This document shows, in pieces, positions 25,832 through 35,833 of a stretch of DNA of 64,000 bases. Both the position numbers and the translations under genes were made by a program. The stretch is from Spirochaetaceae bacterium (GTDB lineage Bacteria; Spirochaetota; Spirochaetia; DSM-27196; SKKC01): contig RECN01000074.1 in assembly GCA_007694005.1 (NCBI GenBank), positions 1 to 64,000 on the forward strand, given 5' to 3'. The notes below the pieces were generated by a model. That model was not told where the DNA came from. It did no database searches and saw only the letters and a list, made by a program, of their open reading frames with translations. Each line of letters begins with the position of its first letter. The stretch's first letter is position 1.

Positions 25832-27692
25832 GACGTACTGTCATTCCGTGTTCGAGTGGCGTGCCGGGTGCCGGAGTTTGTCTGACAACCCATCCACTTC
25901 CCTCAATCTCAACGCTGATGTCGTCGCGACTATGAAGCGAGCTCACAACCCTGCGCGGAAGACGGGTCAGGTCCGGCATGACCGAACGCATTTCCGGGAG
26001 CGAGGGCAACTCCCGGGCGAAATGCTCCGGAAGCGGCACGGAACGGTCGCCGTCGCGCTGTATCCCGAGGTAGGGAATGAGAAACTCCGCCATTTCGGCT
26101 ACAACGGGAGCGGCGACCCGGGCGCCCCATATAAACTCGGCCTGTGGATTCTCCACCACCATATATACAATTATTTCCGGGTTTTCCCGCGGAAAGAGCG
26201 CGAGCGTTGAGCCAATGAAACGGTCCGACGAGTAAGTCCCGGTCAACGCGTCGAAGTACTCGGCAGTGCCGGTCTTTGCCGCAATCTCCACGCCTTCGAT
26301 CTGTGCGCGGACACCGGTGCCTCCGGGTTGCGCCGCGCTGTGCAGATAGTCAAGTATGGTTTCCGCCACCGAAGGGCTGATGACCTCGCGTACGGGGCGG
26401 CGCTCAAACTCCTGCAGAACCGTTCCGTCAGGAGCAATTATTTCACGAACAATCTGTGGGGCGACAAGTACGCCACCATTCGAGAATGTCGTTGCGGCGG
26501 CTGCGATCTGCATGGCCGTTACACCGACTTCCTGACCAATTGCGATGGTGGGGAGGCTTCTTCGGGTCCACCGTTCCGGAGGATTCATCAGGCCCGCTTC
26601 CTCGCCGTTGATTCCGACGTTCGTCGGTTCACCGAACCCGAAGGCCACAAGACGCGAATACAGGTCCTGCGCCGTAAGGTTCTCCGTCGCGTACGCGACA
26701 CCGACGTTACTCGACCGAACCATGACCCGGCGCAGGTCCATCGTCCCGTAGTTCTGTATATCAGTAATCGGTCTGTGCGAACCCCAGCTTTCAGGGTGAT
26801 AGATTCCGTCGGTAACAAAAACATCACCGTCCCTGGTCGATCCGAGCTCAAGTGCGCTCGCAAGACTGAAGACCTTGAATACGCTGCCGGGTTCGAAAAT
26901 CATCGATACCGGACGATTACGTCGTGCGTCGGCGGGAAAGCTCCCGTATGTGTTCGGGTTAAAGGTCGGGGCGGATGAGTAGGCGAGTACTTCACCCGAT
27001 CGGGCGTCGAGTACGACCATCATTGCGGAGTCTGCACGTTCACGTGCAAGGGTCTCGCGGACAAGCCTGTCGGCGGTCTGCTGAATGTTAATATCTATCG
27101 TGAGAACGACCTGATTACCGTAGAGCATGTCTGCGCGCGGCCTGCCGTCGGTGGGGAACAGGTCACGATCCCGCATGAACTCGATTCCGTCGAGCCCGCG
27201 GTTTTCGGTTCCTACGAACCCGAGCACGTGAGCTGCGAGATCACCATGGGGATAGGTGCGGGAAGCGGTCGGCTCGAGCAGGATTCCGCGTAGACGACCT
27301 TCCGCCTGAGCCGACGTAATCTGGTCGCTGATCCTCTGTGGGACACGTCGCTGGAGATACACGAAGTTTCGCGGTCCGGTCAGCAGATCCAGAATCTCGT
27401 CGACTGGACGGTCCATTATTCCCGCGAGTTCGACCGCGGTGGTGTCCGGGTCGCGTACGTAGGGGACCCATGCGCTGACGGTGTACAGCTCGGTCTGCAG
27501 AGCGAGTACGCGGCCGTTACGGTCAAGAATCGGACCCCGTTCCACACCGATCCCCCGGCTTCCGACGGGACGCTCCGCATCCGGGCGGAAAACCATGATA
27601 TCCGCGTATCCAGCGACCAGGCTGACGGAGAAAACGAGGGTCATACCAGCGGCAATGATGATTCGTCGACGGTTTTTTGAGCTCTGTTCCAT
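25818..27692 (-). CDS. Class B penicillin-binding protein (FtsI/SpoVD-like, PASTA)
   Basis: A 624-residue peptidoglycan transpeptidase with one N-terminal membrane helix (about 11-30), a PBP dimerisation domain (RGPILDRNGRVLA onward) and a transpeptidase domain. The active-site motifs are Ser270-xx-Lys273 (EPGSVFK), Ser327-x-Asn329 (SSN) and Lys473-Thr-Gly475 (KTGTAEY). The C-terminal 60 residues (MPDLTRLPRRVV to VRLELE) form one PASTA domain. This matches FtsI/SpoVD-type enzymes of septal or elongation wall synthesis. The ATG at 27692, five bases after GAAGG, is preferred over a TTG at 27719. It lies between lepB and the DUF115 gene in one operon. Confidence 0.93.
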   Translation of the reverse strand: MEQSSKNRRRIIIAAGMTLVFSVSLVAGYADIMVFRPDAERPVGSRGIGVERGPILDRNGRVLALQTELYTVSAWVPYVRDPDTTAVELAGIMDRPVDEILDLLTGPRNFVYLQRRVPQRISDQITSAQAEGRLRGILLEPTASRTYPHGDLAAHVLGFVGTENRGLDGIEFMRDRDLFPTDGRPRADMLYGNQVVLTIDINIQQTADRLVRETLARERADSAMMVVLDARSGEVLAYSSAPTFNPNTYGSFPADARRNRPVSMIFEPGSVFKVFSLASALELGSTRDGDVFVTDGIYHPESWGSHRPITDIQNYGTMDLRRVMVRSSNVGVAYATENLTAQDLYSRLVAFGFGEPTNVGINGEEAGLMNPPERWTRRSLPTIAIGQEVGVTAMQIAAAATTFSNGGVLVAPQIVREIIAPDGTVLQEFERRPVREVISPSVAETILDYLHSAAQPGGTGVRAQIEGVEIAAKTGTAEYFDALTGTYSSDRFIGSTLALFPRENPEIIVYMVVENPQAEFIWGARVAAPVVAEMAEFLIPYLGIQRDGDRSVPLPEHFARELPSLPEMRSVMPDLTRLPRRVVSSLHSRDDISVEIEGSGWVVRQTPAPGTPLEHGMTVRLELE

Positions 27693-27715
27693 GATGCCTT
27701 CGCTATGAGTGTCGG

Positions 27716-28237
27716 TCAAAATGTGACAACTCTTCCCCGAATGTCATCAATTTTCACGAACCCGTAGTGTCGGGAGTCAACCGATACCCTCGGGTTATCG
27801 CCAAGAACGAAGTAGGCTCCCTCCGGTATCGCCGAATGCCCCTGTATACGATCAAAACCATCGATATCCATTACGATGTCCCTGCTACCGATCCGCACCG
27901 TGCCGTTCACGGTCGTAATTCGGTCGCCTGACACCGCAAAAACTCTCTTTACTACGATGGCGCCGTCTATCGGATTTCTGAGTACAACGATATCACCTGC
28001 CGCGGGTTCACGCCATCTCGTGAGATATCTCGTTCCAAACGGAGCGTTGAGACCGTATGAAAGCCGGTTCACGAGCAGCGTCGAGCCTGCCGCGATGGAT
28101 GGCTCCATGCTCGAACCTTCTACGCGCACAATTTCGAAGGCGAACCCCCGTAACAGCAGGAGAAAGAGTATTGCCGGCAGAAATATGTAGATCGGCGAGA
28201 AATCGTCATCACTCTCGACAGGACTTTGTTTGACCAC
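27716..28237 (-). CDS. lepB: Signal peptidase I
   Basis: A 173-residue membrane-anchored type I signal peptidase that removes Sec/Tat signal peptides. One N-terminal helix (about 16-34) precedes the catalytic Ser43 in GSSMEPS. The general base is Lys97 in VVKRVFAVSGD, and box E is GDNPRVSVDSRHYG. The apparent start is a GTG at 28237 with no clear ribosome binding site; TATTAT shortly upstream may be the -10 box of a short-leader promoter. It heads the leftward operon with the transpeptidase and DUF115 genes, and is divergent from the LysM/M23 gene. Confidence 0.93.
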   Translation of the reverse strand: MVKQSPVESDDDFSPIYIFLPAILFLLLLRGFAFEIVRVEGSSMEPSIAAGSTLLVNRLSYGLNAPFGTRYLTRWREPAAGDIVVLRNPIDGAIVVKRVFAVSGDRITTVNGTVRIGSRDIVMDIDGFDRIQGHSAIPEGAYFVLGDNPRVSVDSRHYGFVKIDDIRGRVVTF

Positions 28238-28289
28238 GGATGAAACGCACTATAATATGCGCTCGGGTTCATGTCGATATGAGTATGGT

Positions 28290-29708
28290 ATGGAATCAGT
28301 CATCAACAGGCAGTCGCTTACCAGGCGCTCTTCCTCCGGTCTCTATGGACGCGGTCGCATGAGCTCCCTCGAAGGCTCCGGTGCCTTTCTTACGCGGGTA
28401 CGTGAGGCGGGTGCGCGAAGGATTCCTTTGAACCCCCCGGTTTCGTTTCGATCAGGCCGGTCAACACCGCCCGTCCCGCCCAAGGCCGGTTTACTGAGCC
28501 GCCTCGAGCAGTCCAGGACGACACGAAGCCGGAAATCGATGCTCAGGCGGGTGCACCGGCAGCAGTTGCAATCCGATGCAGCGCAGGATTTTCCGTTCCG
28601 GGCGAGCAGTCGTACGGCCGGAGTCTCTGTCCTGAACTTCGTCGTGACACCGCTCTCCAGTACCGTTAATGCCGTATATCGCGTGGTGTATGGACTGACT
28701 GCCGATATCCTGCGACTTCCAGAGCGTATTCTTGTCACTGATGATGGAGAACTCGCACCGATTGATCAGGGTTTTATCGCTGCCGGCATGCTGTTTGTGG
28801 TCGCCAGCCTCGCAATCCTGTCCTCGCCTGTCGTGCAGGATGTCATGAGATACGATCCGTTTCCGGTGAGTATTTCCCTGGACCATACGCGGCTTGCCGA
28901 TCCCCTGGAACAGTCTGAAAGTCAGCGCAGCGGTTTCCATCTTGACGGCCCGGAAGTCGAACTCGATGTTTCCCGTTTTCAGCGTCTGACCTTTCAGGAG
29001 CACACCGTGGCCCCGGGTGAAACAATCTCGGGAATCGCTGCGCGCTATGGCATCACGATGGATACACTCGTCAGTTTCAACCAGATCAACGACAGTCGCC
29101 GGGTGCAGGTTGGATCCCGATTCCAGATTCCAAGCAGGAGTGGTCTTCGACATATTGTCCGTACCGGCGAGAGTCTCGGAAGCATCGCTACATCGTACGG
29201 AGCGGAGGTCTCGGCGATTCTCGACGCGAATGACCTTGTCACCGACACGGTCACCGTCGGTCAGGAACTGTTTATTCCCGAAGCACGAATGCGAAACACC
29301 GAGCTGCGGCTCATTCTTGGTGAACTCTTTGTCATGCCTACGACCGGACGAGTGACCTCAGGCTTCGGGTATCGCCCCGATCCGTTTACCGGCCGGCGCA
29401 GCTTTCACAACGGGATAGACTGGGCCGGGCCACGGGGTACTCCCATCGTCGCTTCCATGGCGGGGCGCGTTGTGGAATCAGGCGTACACAGCATATACGG
29501 CAACTACGTCGTCATACAGCATCCCGAAGGGTTTCAGTCGCTGTATGCGCATATGGATCGGGTCACGGTGAACCGTGGCCAGACAGTCAACCAGCGGCAG
29601 CAGATAGGAACTATGGGTTCAACGGGTCGAAGCACCGGAAGCCACCTGCATTTCAGTCTCTTCCGCAACGGTCAGGCAGTGGATCCTATGCGGCATATTC
29701 ATCGATAG
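28290..29708 (+). CDS. LysM/M23 endopeptidase with a long basic cytoplasmic N-terminus
   Basis: A 472-residue bitopic protein. Residues 1-160 are Arg/Ser-rich and predicted cytoplasmic. A single helix at about 162-182 leads to two LysM domains (about 238-281 and 288-330) and an M23 LytM-type domain (about 355-472). Zinc ligands are His373 and Asp377 (HNGID) and His454 of HLH (452-454), all intact, so it should be an active peptidoglycan endopeptidase. The start at 28290 is the best guess; in-frame ATGs at 28257 and 28230 exist. It is divergent from lepB. The role in wall remodelling is inferred from the domains. Confidence 0.85.
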   Translation: MESVINRQSLTRRSSSGLYGRGRMSSLEGSGAFLTRVREAGARRIPLNPPVSFRSGRSTPPVPPKAGLLSRLEQSRTTRSRKSMLRRVHRQQLQSDAAQDFPFRASSRTAGVSVLNFVVTPLSSTVNAVYRVVYGLTADILRLPERILVTDDGELAPIDQGFIAAGMLFVVASLAILSSPVVQDVMRYDPFPVSISLDHTRLADPLEQSESQRSGFHLDGPEVELDVSRFQRLTFQEHTVAPGETISGIAARYGITMDTLVSFNQINDSRRVQVGSRFQIPSRSGLRHIVRTGESLGSIATSYGAEVSAILDANDLVTDTVTVGQELFIPEARMRNTELRLILGELFVMPTTGRVTSGFGYRPDPFTGRRSFHNGIDWAGPRGTPIVASMAGRVVESGVHSIYGNYVVIQHPEGFQSLYAHMDRVTVNRGQTVNQRQQIGTMGSTGRSTGSHLHFSLFRNGQAVDPMRHIHR

Positions 29709-29721
29709 TCGCCGTTTCGGG

Positions 29722-32475
29722 TCAGCGTCCGTGACAGTGCTTGTATTTCTTACCGCTCCCACAGGGGCAGGGCTCATTCCTGCCGACTTTCGGAATGGAA
29801 CGCTGCACGGTTGCCGTAGGTGAGCCTGCAGTATTCGGTCTCATTTTAGCCGACGGGCTCGTTCCGCCACCGGCACCGGCGAAGCCTTCAATGGATCCGT
29901 GCTGTTCGCGCATCGCCGACGCGCCTACGGTCTGGCGTTCACGCGGTCTGAAACCTTCCGGTTTGACCAGGAAAAACTTCCGTGCGATCGCAACTCTGAT
30001 ATCGAAGAGCATTTCATCAAATATCTGAAAGCCTTCCAGCTTGTACTCGAGCAGCGGGTTTTTCTGACCATACTGTCTCAGATAGACCGCCTCCCGCAGC
30101 GATTCAAGGTTCTCCAGATGGTCCTGCCAGCGTGCGTCGATGTTTCTGAGATACTCGTACCGGACCGCGAAATTGAACAGCTCGGTTCCCGCCGCTTCCA
30201 TCCGGGCATCGAGTTCCTGATGAACGAGCTGCATGATCCGGTCCCTGATCGAGTCTCCGCCTTCGTCGGTACTGTCTCGGGCAATCCAGTTCTCCGGCAT
30301 GAAATAGAGCCGTTCTTTCAGATGAGCAACAAGGTCACTTTCCAGGGTTCGTTCATCCGCACCGTGAGTCTGGGCCGACTGGAGAAAATCGTCGATCACG
30401 TCTTCGGCGGTAGATACGAGGCGTCCCTTGAGATCTGAATCCGTCAGTATCGTGTCACGCTGGCCGTAGATGTACTTGCGCTGCTCGTTTACTACGTCGT
30501 CGTACTCGAGCAGATGCTTGCGGATGTCGAAGTTCCGCTCCTCGACCTTGCTCTGTGCCCGCTCTATGCTCTTGTTTATGAGTGGACTGTTGATGGGCTC
30601 GCCCGGCTTCATGCCGACACGAGACATCATTTTCTTGAGCGTTCCCTGACCACCACCGAACAGTCTCATCAGGTCATCGTCCATGCTCAGGAAGAAACGA
30701 CTGCGGCCGGGATCACCCTGACGGCCGCTGCGTCCTCGCAGCTGGTTATCGATGCGCCGACTCTCGTGACGCTCGGTACCGAGCACGTACAGTCCACCAA
30801 GGTCCTTGATTTCCTGGTACTGAGCCTCCCACCTGGCGCGTTCGACGCGATACGCTTCCTGAAACTCCTCTTCGGAAGCCTCGGTACCCGACCGTCGGCG
30901 TGCCCGAAACTCGGGATTACCGCCGAGTTTGATGTCCGTTCCGCGGCCTGCCATGTTTGTCGCGATTGTAATCGATCCCTTCGCGCCTGCCTCTGCAATA
31001 ATCATGGCCTCACGTGCGTGGTTCTTTGCATTGAGAACCTCGTGTGGAACGCCTTTGCGATGCAGCAGCTGCGAGAGCTGCTCGCTTCGCTCTATGCTCG
31101 CGGTACCGCAGAGGATGGGCTGGCCGATCGCGTGGACTTCAGCTATTTCGTCGCCGATGGCCTCATACTTGTCGGATTCGTTGAGAAAGATAACGTCATC
31201 TTCGTCTTTGCGGGCAACGGGGAGATTGGTCGGAACGACGATGACCTCAAGTCCGTAAATCTTTCCGAACTCCTTCTCCTCGGTTGCAGCGGTACCGGTC
31301 ATACCGCTGAGCTTGGTGTACATGCGGAAGAAATTCTGGAACGTGATCGTGGCGAGCGTTCTGTTACGCTGTTTGACCCGTATTCCTTCCTTCGCCTCGA
31401 TAGCCTGATGGAGCCCGTCCGAGTACCGGCGTCCGTACAGGATACGCCCGGTAAACTCATCGACAATCTCGACTTTTCCGTCCTGGACGACATAGTCTGT
31501 GTCCTTCCGGAAGAGCTTGTGCGCGCGCAGTGCCTGTGTGGCGTAGTGAATGTATTCGAAGTTTTCGTCGTCAAAGAGCGAAGAGCTTATGATCTTGTTC
31601 GTCTTCAGGAGCTCTTCGAGATGGTTCAGACCCTCGTCGGTAAAAGAGACCCTCTTGTTTTTCTCCTCGGCTTTGTAATCCCCCTGGGCATCGTCGGGGT
31701 ATTCGCCGGTGGATGGATCAACCGCACACTCCGAGAGTTCCCCTATGACGCGGTTAACATTCATGAACTGTCGGGTGTCGTCTTCGGCGGTACCGCTGAT
31801 GATCAGTGGCGTCCGCGCCTCGTCGATGAGGATGGAGTCGATTTCGTCGACGATACAGAAGTTATGACCCCGTTGCACTTTGTGATCGAGCGTCATCTGC
31901 ATGTTGTCACGGAGATAGTCGAATCCAAACTCGTTGTTCGTACCGTAGGTTATGTCTTTCTGGTATGCCTGCTTGCGCTTTTCGTGGTCTATGCCCGCGG
32001 CGATGTATCCGACACTGACACCGAGATACTCGTAGACCGGGCCCATCCATCCTGCATCGCGCTCAGCGAGATAGTCGTTCACGGTGATCAGGTGCACGCC
32101 CTTGCCGGTGAGACTGTTCAGATACGCGGCGGTAACGGACGATACCGTTTTTCCTTCACCGGTTTTCATTTCCATGATCTTGCCCTGATGCAGGACAATA
32201 CCGCCGAGCAGCTGTACGTCAAAAAGCCGTTCTCCGAGAACCCTCCGGGCGGCTTCGCGTACCATCGCAAACGCCTGCGGGAGAATGTCGTCGAGACTGT
32301 GCGTGCCGCTGTGTACCTCTGAACGCATGCGCTCGGTTTCAGCCAGAAAATCGGCCTGTGTGAGCGACATGGCCCAGGGTTCGCGTTTATTGATTTCGAG
32401 GAGGAGTGGTGTAAGACGCTTCAGGTCTGACTCGTGTTTGGAGCCAAAGACCGCGTCGATGAGACGAGAGATCAT
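29722..32475 (-). CDS. secA: Preprotein translocase ATPase SecA
   Basis: A 917-residue SecA motor that drives Sec-dependent export through SecYEG. The N-terminal nucleotide-binding domain has the MKTGEGKT Walker A and a [14 protein letters not shown] Walker B. The preprotein cross-linking, second NBD ([17 protein letters not shown]) and helical scaffold regions are in order. The C-terminal zinc finger is complete ([13 protein letters not shown]), which in relatives binds SecB and lipids. The ribosome binding site is weak. It is a single gene, divergent from the lipoprotein at 32551. Confidence 0.98.
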   Translation of the reverse strand: MISRLIDAVFGSKHESDLKRLTPLLLEINKREPWAMSLTQADFLAETERMRSEVHSGTHSLDDILPQAFAMVREAARRVLGERLFDVQLLGGIVLHQGKIMEMKTGEGKTVSSVTAAYLNSLTGKGVHLITVNDYLAERDAGWMGPVYEYLGVSVGYIAAGIDHEKRKQAYQKDITYGTNNEFGFDYLRDNMQMTLDHKVQRGHNFCIVDEIDSILIDEARTPLIISGTAEDDTRQFMNVNRVIGELSECAVDPSTGEYPDDAQGDYKAEEKNKRVSFTDEGLNHLEELLKTNKIISSSLFDDENFEYIHYATQALRAHKLFRKDTDYVVQDGKVEIVDEFTGRILYGRRYSDGLHQAIEAKEGIRVKQRNRTLATITFQNFFRMYTKLSGMTGTAATEEKEFGKIYGLEVIVVPTNLPVARKDEDDVIFLNESDKYEAIGDEIAEVHAIGQPILCGTASIERSEQLSQLLHRKGVPHEVLNAKNHAREAMIIAEAGAKGSITIATNMAGRGTDIKLGGNPEFRARRRSGTEASEEEFQEAYRVERARWEAQYQEIKDLGGLYVLGTERHESRRIDNQLRGRSGRQGDPGRSRFFLSMDDDLMRLFGGGQGTLKKMMSRVGMKPGEPINSPLINKSIERAQSKVEERNFDIRKHLLEYDDVVNEQRKYIYGQRDTILTDSDLKGRLVSTAEDVIDDFLQSAQTHGADERTLESDLVAHLKERLYFMPENWIARDSTDEGGDSIRDRIMQLVHQELDARMEAAGTELFNFAVRYEYLRNIDARWQDHLENLESLREAVYLRQYGQKNPLLEYKLEGFQIFDEMLFDIRVAIARKFFLVKPEGFRPRERQTVGASAMREQHGSIEGFAGAGGGTSPSAKMRPNTAGSPTATVQRSIPKVGRNEPCPCGSGKKYKHCHGR

Positions 32476-32550
32476 TCGCCCACTGTATAGCTCTCGCGAT
32501 GTGGGGTCAAGATTGACACTTGATCAAGAAGCTCGCTACGCTCGGCAGCA

Positions 32551-33738
32551 ATGAAGCATTATTTGCCTGTCGTATTGATCCTGCTTCTTCTGTCCGCCTG
32601 CGAACCCGATCTTCCGCGAACGCTTGAACGGGAGGTACTGTTCTCGCTTGAAATCGGGAAGGGATCGGAACAGATCGATCTTCTTCAGACCCAGGCAGGG
32701 CACCATTTCCGCAATCGCATCGAAAGTCGTGAGGGACGTATTTTTCTGTCGAATGGACAGGCGTCGAAGCTTATGGAGTTTACCGGTTTCGGTGATCTGC
32801 TGTGGATGGCATACGATCCCGCTCTGAATCCGGAAAGTCTTCTGCCTGAGCGGGGCAGCATGCAGGGTGCGACACGAACGTCGCTGGCTCGCGATTTCGA
32901 GAATCTCGGTGAGATTGCTGTCGGTACAGACCGTACGATTCTCGTCGAAGAGCAGATGGAATCTGAAGGAATCTGGGACGATGACTTTGGCGTGAGACTC
33001 CGGTCCAGGGTGCTGCGGTTCTCCGGCGGGGTTTTCCGGGATACCCTGGGTCAGGAAGGCCCTGGAGGTACTCGCTTCCCGCGAATAGAGAACATGCATA
33101 TCCGTCCGGACGGAGATATTGTAGTCATTACGCGTATACGGGACGGACGGGTCGTCTTCTGGTACAACTCCGACGGCGCGCTCGTCTATGAGGCCAGGAT
33201 ACAGAACGACAGGCTTCCGGTACCGGATCGCGATAATCTGCTGCCGGTGCTTGAGACGCTGGTCCCGGATCCGGTGCGAGACGTTCTGCATCTGAAACTC
33301 GACTATTACGAGCATACCGGATCTGACCTCGGCGGACGCGATGTCACCGATACCTTCAGCATGATGTATCAGCTCGATCTCCAGCGGTCCGTGTACACCG
33401 ACCCGATCGAGATTCCCCGGCTGACAACGGTGGTGCGGAGTTTTCCGGCATTCGAAGATGAAGAGGTACAGCACCTGTACCGTCTGGTTGGAACAGGCCC
33501 GGCAGGGCACCTGTTTCTGATTGCAAGAACGGACTCGGCCGATCATGTGCTCCTGATTCTTGATCCCGATGGATCGGTTGTCGCGCGCAGGAGCCTTCAG
33601 ATTGAGGATGAGACGGTTACCGAGAAGCATCTATCGGTGTCATCCGAAGGAATTCTGGTGGGACTCATAGGAAGATCTGACCGCGCCGATGTCGTCTGGT
33701 GGCGGACGGATCGTCTGATCGGACGTGGTGCGTTGTGA
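32551..33738 (+). CDS. Predicted lipoprotein, beta-propeller-like
   Basis: A 395-residue predicted lipoprotein with a short signal peptide ending in LLLLSAC. I do not recognise a named family. The mature part is beta-rich with repeated strand-turn segments such as IFLSNGQASKLMEFTGFGDL, VRLRSRVLRFSG and HIRPDGDIVVITRIRDGRV, which suggests a six-bladed propeller. Similar unnamed lipoproteins are common in spirochaetes. TTGACA lies about 40 bases upstream next to a CTTGATCAAG palindrome, a possible promoter. It is seven bases from the NAD(P)HX repair gene, so both are probably one transcript. Confidence 0.65.
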   Translation: MKHYLPVVLILLLLSACEPDLPRTLEREVLFSLEIGKGSEQIDLLQTQAGHHFRNRIESREGRIFLSNGQASKLMEFTGFGDLLWMAYDPALNPESLLPERGSMQGATRTSLARDFENLGEIAVGTDRTILVEEQMESEGIWDDDFGVRLRSRVLRFSGGVFRDTLGQEGPGGTRFPRIENMHIRPDGDIVVITRIRDGRVVFWYNSDGALVYEARIQNDRLPVPDRDNLLPVLETLVPDPVRDVLHLKLDYYEHTGSDLGGRDVTDTFSMMYQLDLQRSVYTDPIEIPRLTTVVRSFPAFEDEEVQHLYRLVGTGPAGHLFLIARTDSADHVLLILDPDGSVVARRSLQIEDETVTEKHLSVSSEGILVGLIGRSDRADVVWWRTDRLIGRGAL

Positions 33739-33744
33739 GTTAGT

Positions 33745-35274
33745 ATGGAATATCTCGTTGGTTCGGCTGAAATGACGCGTCTCGACAAACTTGCACAAGA
33801 TCGCTACGGGATTCCCGGCATCGTACTCATGGAGCACGCGGCGCTGCATGCCTGGCGCTCGATTGCGGCACTCAAGCCCGCACGCGTTACGGTCGTAGCC
33901 GGGCCCGGCAACAACGGCGGGGACGGACTCGCGCTCGCCCGCATTGCACACGTTTCGGGTCGGTGCGAGGTGTGTGTGATCGAAGCTGGCTGTGAACGTG
34001 CAGATTCCGCGTCGCCGGCCGGGGTACACTATAAAAGCTGCCGCGAACTCGGTATCCGTCTGATCTCGTTTCGCGACGCTGAACACGATGCCCGTGGCTG
34101 TATGTGTGAGTCCGACATCATCGTGGACGCGGTCCTCGGTACAGGGCTCGCCGGAGCCGTACGGGAGCCGGTTCGGCAGCTCATCGAGGCAATATCCAGC
34201 GCACGCACCGCCGGAGCAGTGGTTGTAAGCCTCGACATCCCGAGCGGACTCAGAGACGGAGCGTCCGCGCTGGAAGACAGCGTCGCTGCGGATCGCACCC
34301 TGACCTTCGGATGGGCCAAACACATCCTGTATACTCCGTGGGGCAGATCGCGATCGGGAGACATCATCAGCCTCGATATCGGGTTTCCGCAGCAGCTCGA
34401 GGCTGCCCTGTCCGAACCGCGCGTCGTCCTCGCGGCTCACGAGGACCTCAGGCGTTTCCTGAAGCCCGTGTCTCAGTCCGCTCATAAAGGTGTCCGCGGG
34501 CACGTTGCGGTCTGTGCGGGTTCAGTTGGTATGACCGGGGCTGCCCGCCTGAGCTGTGAGGCGGCCATACGGTCGCGCGCGGCGCTCGTCACCCTCGTGT
34601 CCGAAACCATACCGGAGGGTCTGTCGGCATCGATCATGACCCGTTTTGCACCTGATACGCTTGAGGGGATGAACGGGCTGACCCGGAGCATCGATGCTCT
34701 GTTGATCGGACCGGGGTGGGGACGAGGCGCGGCCCGCGCGGACACGCTGCCCGAACTGCTCGCCTGTGCCCGTCGGGGCGTCATTGACGCTGACGGGCTT
34801 GCGGCGCTCAAAGACATCGGCCGCATACAACTCGGAGACTGGATTCTGACGCCGCACCCGGCCGAGGCGGCCCGTCTCGCAGACTGCTCGACGGACGAGG
34901 TGCTCGTTGATCCGCTGCGGATCGGCGGCTTTCTCGCTTCGGCATACGGGTGTACTGTTGTCATAAAGGCAGAGACGACACACGTCATCTCCGCAGATGG
35001 CCGTATCGTCGTCATCGACGGTCATAACCCCGCGCTCGCCTGTGGCGGAAGCGGGGATGTCCTTGCCGGTGTCATTGCGGGCATACTCGCCACAGGCGGA
35101 TTGTCCTTCGACGCGGCTGTAGCAGGCGTGCTTGCGCATGCCGAGGCGGGTCGAAGGCTCTTCCTCAGTCGCGGCTGGTTCGCCGCCGACGAGCTTCCAC
35201 GCGAAATTTCGCGGGTGCTCGCCGGTGTGCCGGAAGTGGAGCAGGGGAATCATGGACAGACAGCCACGGAATGA
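33745..35274 (+). CDS. nnr: Bifunctional NAD(P)HX epimerase/dehydratase
   Basis: A 509-residue two-domain enzyme that repairs hydrated NADH and NADPH. The N-terminal YjeF epimerase domain (about 1-220) contains VVAGPGNNGGDGLALAR and VDAVLGTGLAGAVREPV. The C-terminal ribokinase-like dehydratase domain (about 230-505) contains DALLIGPGWGRG, LTPHPAEAARL and GGSGDVLAGVIAGILA. This is the usual fusion architecture in bacteria, and its length is normal. Its 3' end overlaps the next membrane protein gene by 23 bases. Confidence 0.95.
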   Translation: MEYLVGSAEMTRLDKLAQDRYGIPGIVLMEHAALHAWRSIAALKPARVTVVAGPGNNGGDGLALARIAHVSGRCEVCVIEAGCERADSASPAGVHYKSCRELGIRLISFRDAEHDARGCMCESDIIVDAVLGTGLAGAVREPVRQLIEAISSARTAGAVVVSLDIPSGLRDGASALEDSVAADRTLTFGWAKHILYTPWGRSRSGDIISLDIGFPQQLEAALSEPRVVLAAHEDLRRFLKPVSQSAHKGVRGHVAVCAGSVGMTGAARLSCEAAIRSRAALVTLVSETIPEGLSASIMTRFAPDTLEGMNGLTRSIDALLIGPGWGRGAARADTLPELLACARRGVIDADGLAALKDIGRIQLGDWILTPHPAEAARLADCSTDEVLVDPLRIGGFLASAYGCTVVIKAETTHVISADGRIVVIDGHNPALACGGSGDVLAGVIAGILATGGLSFDAAVAGVLAHAEAGRRLFLSRGWFAADELPREISRVLAGVPEVEQGNHGQTATE

Positions 35275-35761
35275 AGGCGAACTGCATTTCCATTACAATC
35301 GCGACGAGCGCCTCGCACAGGCCGAACGTCGTCCCCGCTTTATCACGAAGGGTAGCATTTTTCGACGAAATCGCAGTCTGCTCATCATCCTGCTTGACAT
35401 CATTCTTCTGCTGATCGTCTTCGGCGTCTGGTGGGGTTTTCTCAGAACTCCGGAGGACAGTCTGGTCCGCGACGGATATCGCTTCGAACTTGTAGCCTTG
35501 AGTACCGGTGAGGAGATTCTTGCCACGCTCACGATCACGAACAGAGGCGACGCGGTCGACGCTTCGATCTTTGACGCAGAGTTTCGCACGACGCGTGATG
35601 AGGATGACCACGAAGGCGCTATCTCGCGTGACCGTGATGTGCTGCCGGTACCCGGTGACGTACGAACCATGCGCGTCCGCTTTCCTGAGTCGGGCGACCG
35701 GGTCGTCGTGACGGTCCGTTACGGTGAAACGCAGTTAAGCCTGCGAACCCGTGTGCGCTGA
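35252..35761 (+). CDS. Small membrane-anchored protein of unknown function
   Basis: A 169-residue protein with a charged cytoplasmic N-terminus, one membrane helix (about 44-66, LLIILLDIILLLIVFGVWW) and a beta-rich extracytoplasmic domain of about 100 residues that resembles a small immunoglobulin-like sandwich. No family is recognised. The ATG at 35252, after GCAGGGG, lies inside the 3' end of nnr and suggests translational coupling; longer in-frame codons lie within nnr. Function unknown. Confidence 0.6.
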   Translation: MDRQPRNEGELHFHYNRDERLAQAERRPRFITKGSIFRRNRSLLIILLDIILLLIVFGVWWGFLRTPEDSLVRDGYRFELVALSTGEEILATLTITNRGDAVDASIFDAEFRTTRDEDDHEGAISRDRDVLPVPGDVRTMRVRFPESGDRVVVTVRYGETQLSLRTRVR

Positions 35762-35833
35762 GCCGGTTTGATACCGGCCACGTTTGACGCATGACCCTCA
35801 GGTCGGTATCGTGAAACGACATACGAGGTAATC

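Noticed and set aside
30514-32322. 602-codon plus-strand open frame inside secA
   Set aside because: Antisense shadow of an unmistakable secA; composition mirrors SecA codons and no motif is present.
32476-32550. Possible back-to-back promoters for secA and the lipoprotein (TTGACC/TATACA on minus, TTGACA/TACGCT on plus)
   Set aside because: Spacing or box quality is poor on both strands, so they are not listed as features.
32536-33630. 364-codon minus-strand open frame over the lipoprotein gene
   Set aside because: The plus-strand frame has a signal peptide and lipobox and fits the operon; the antisense frame has no features.
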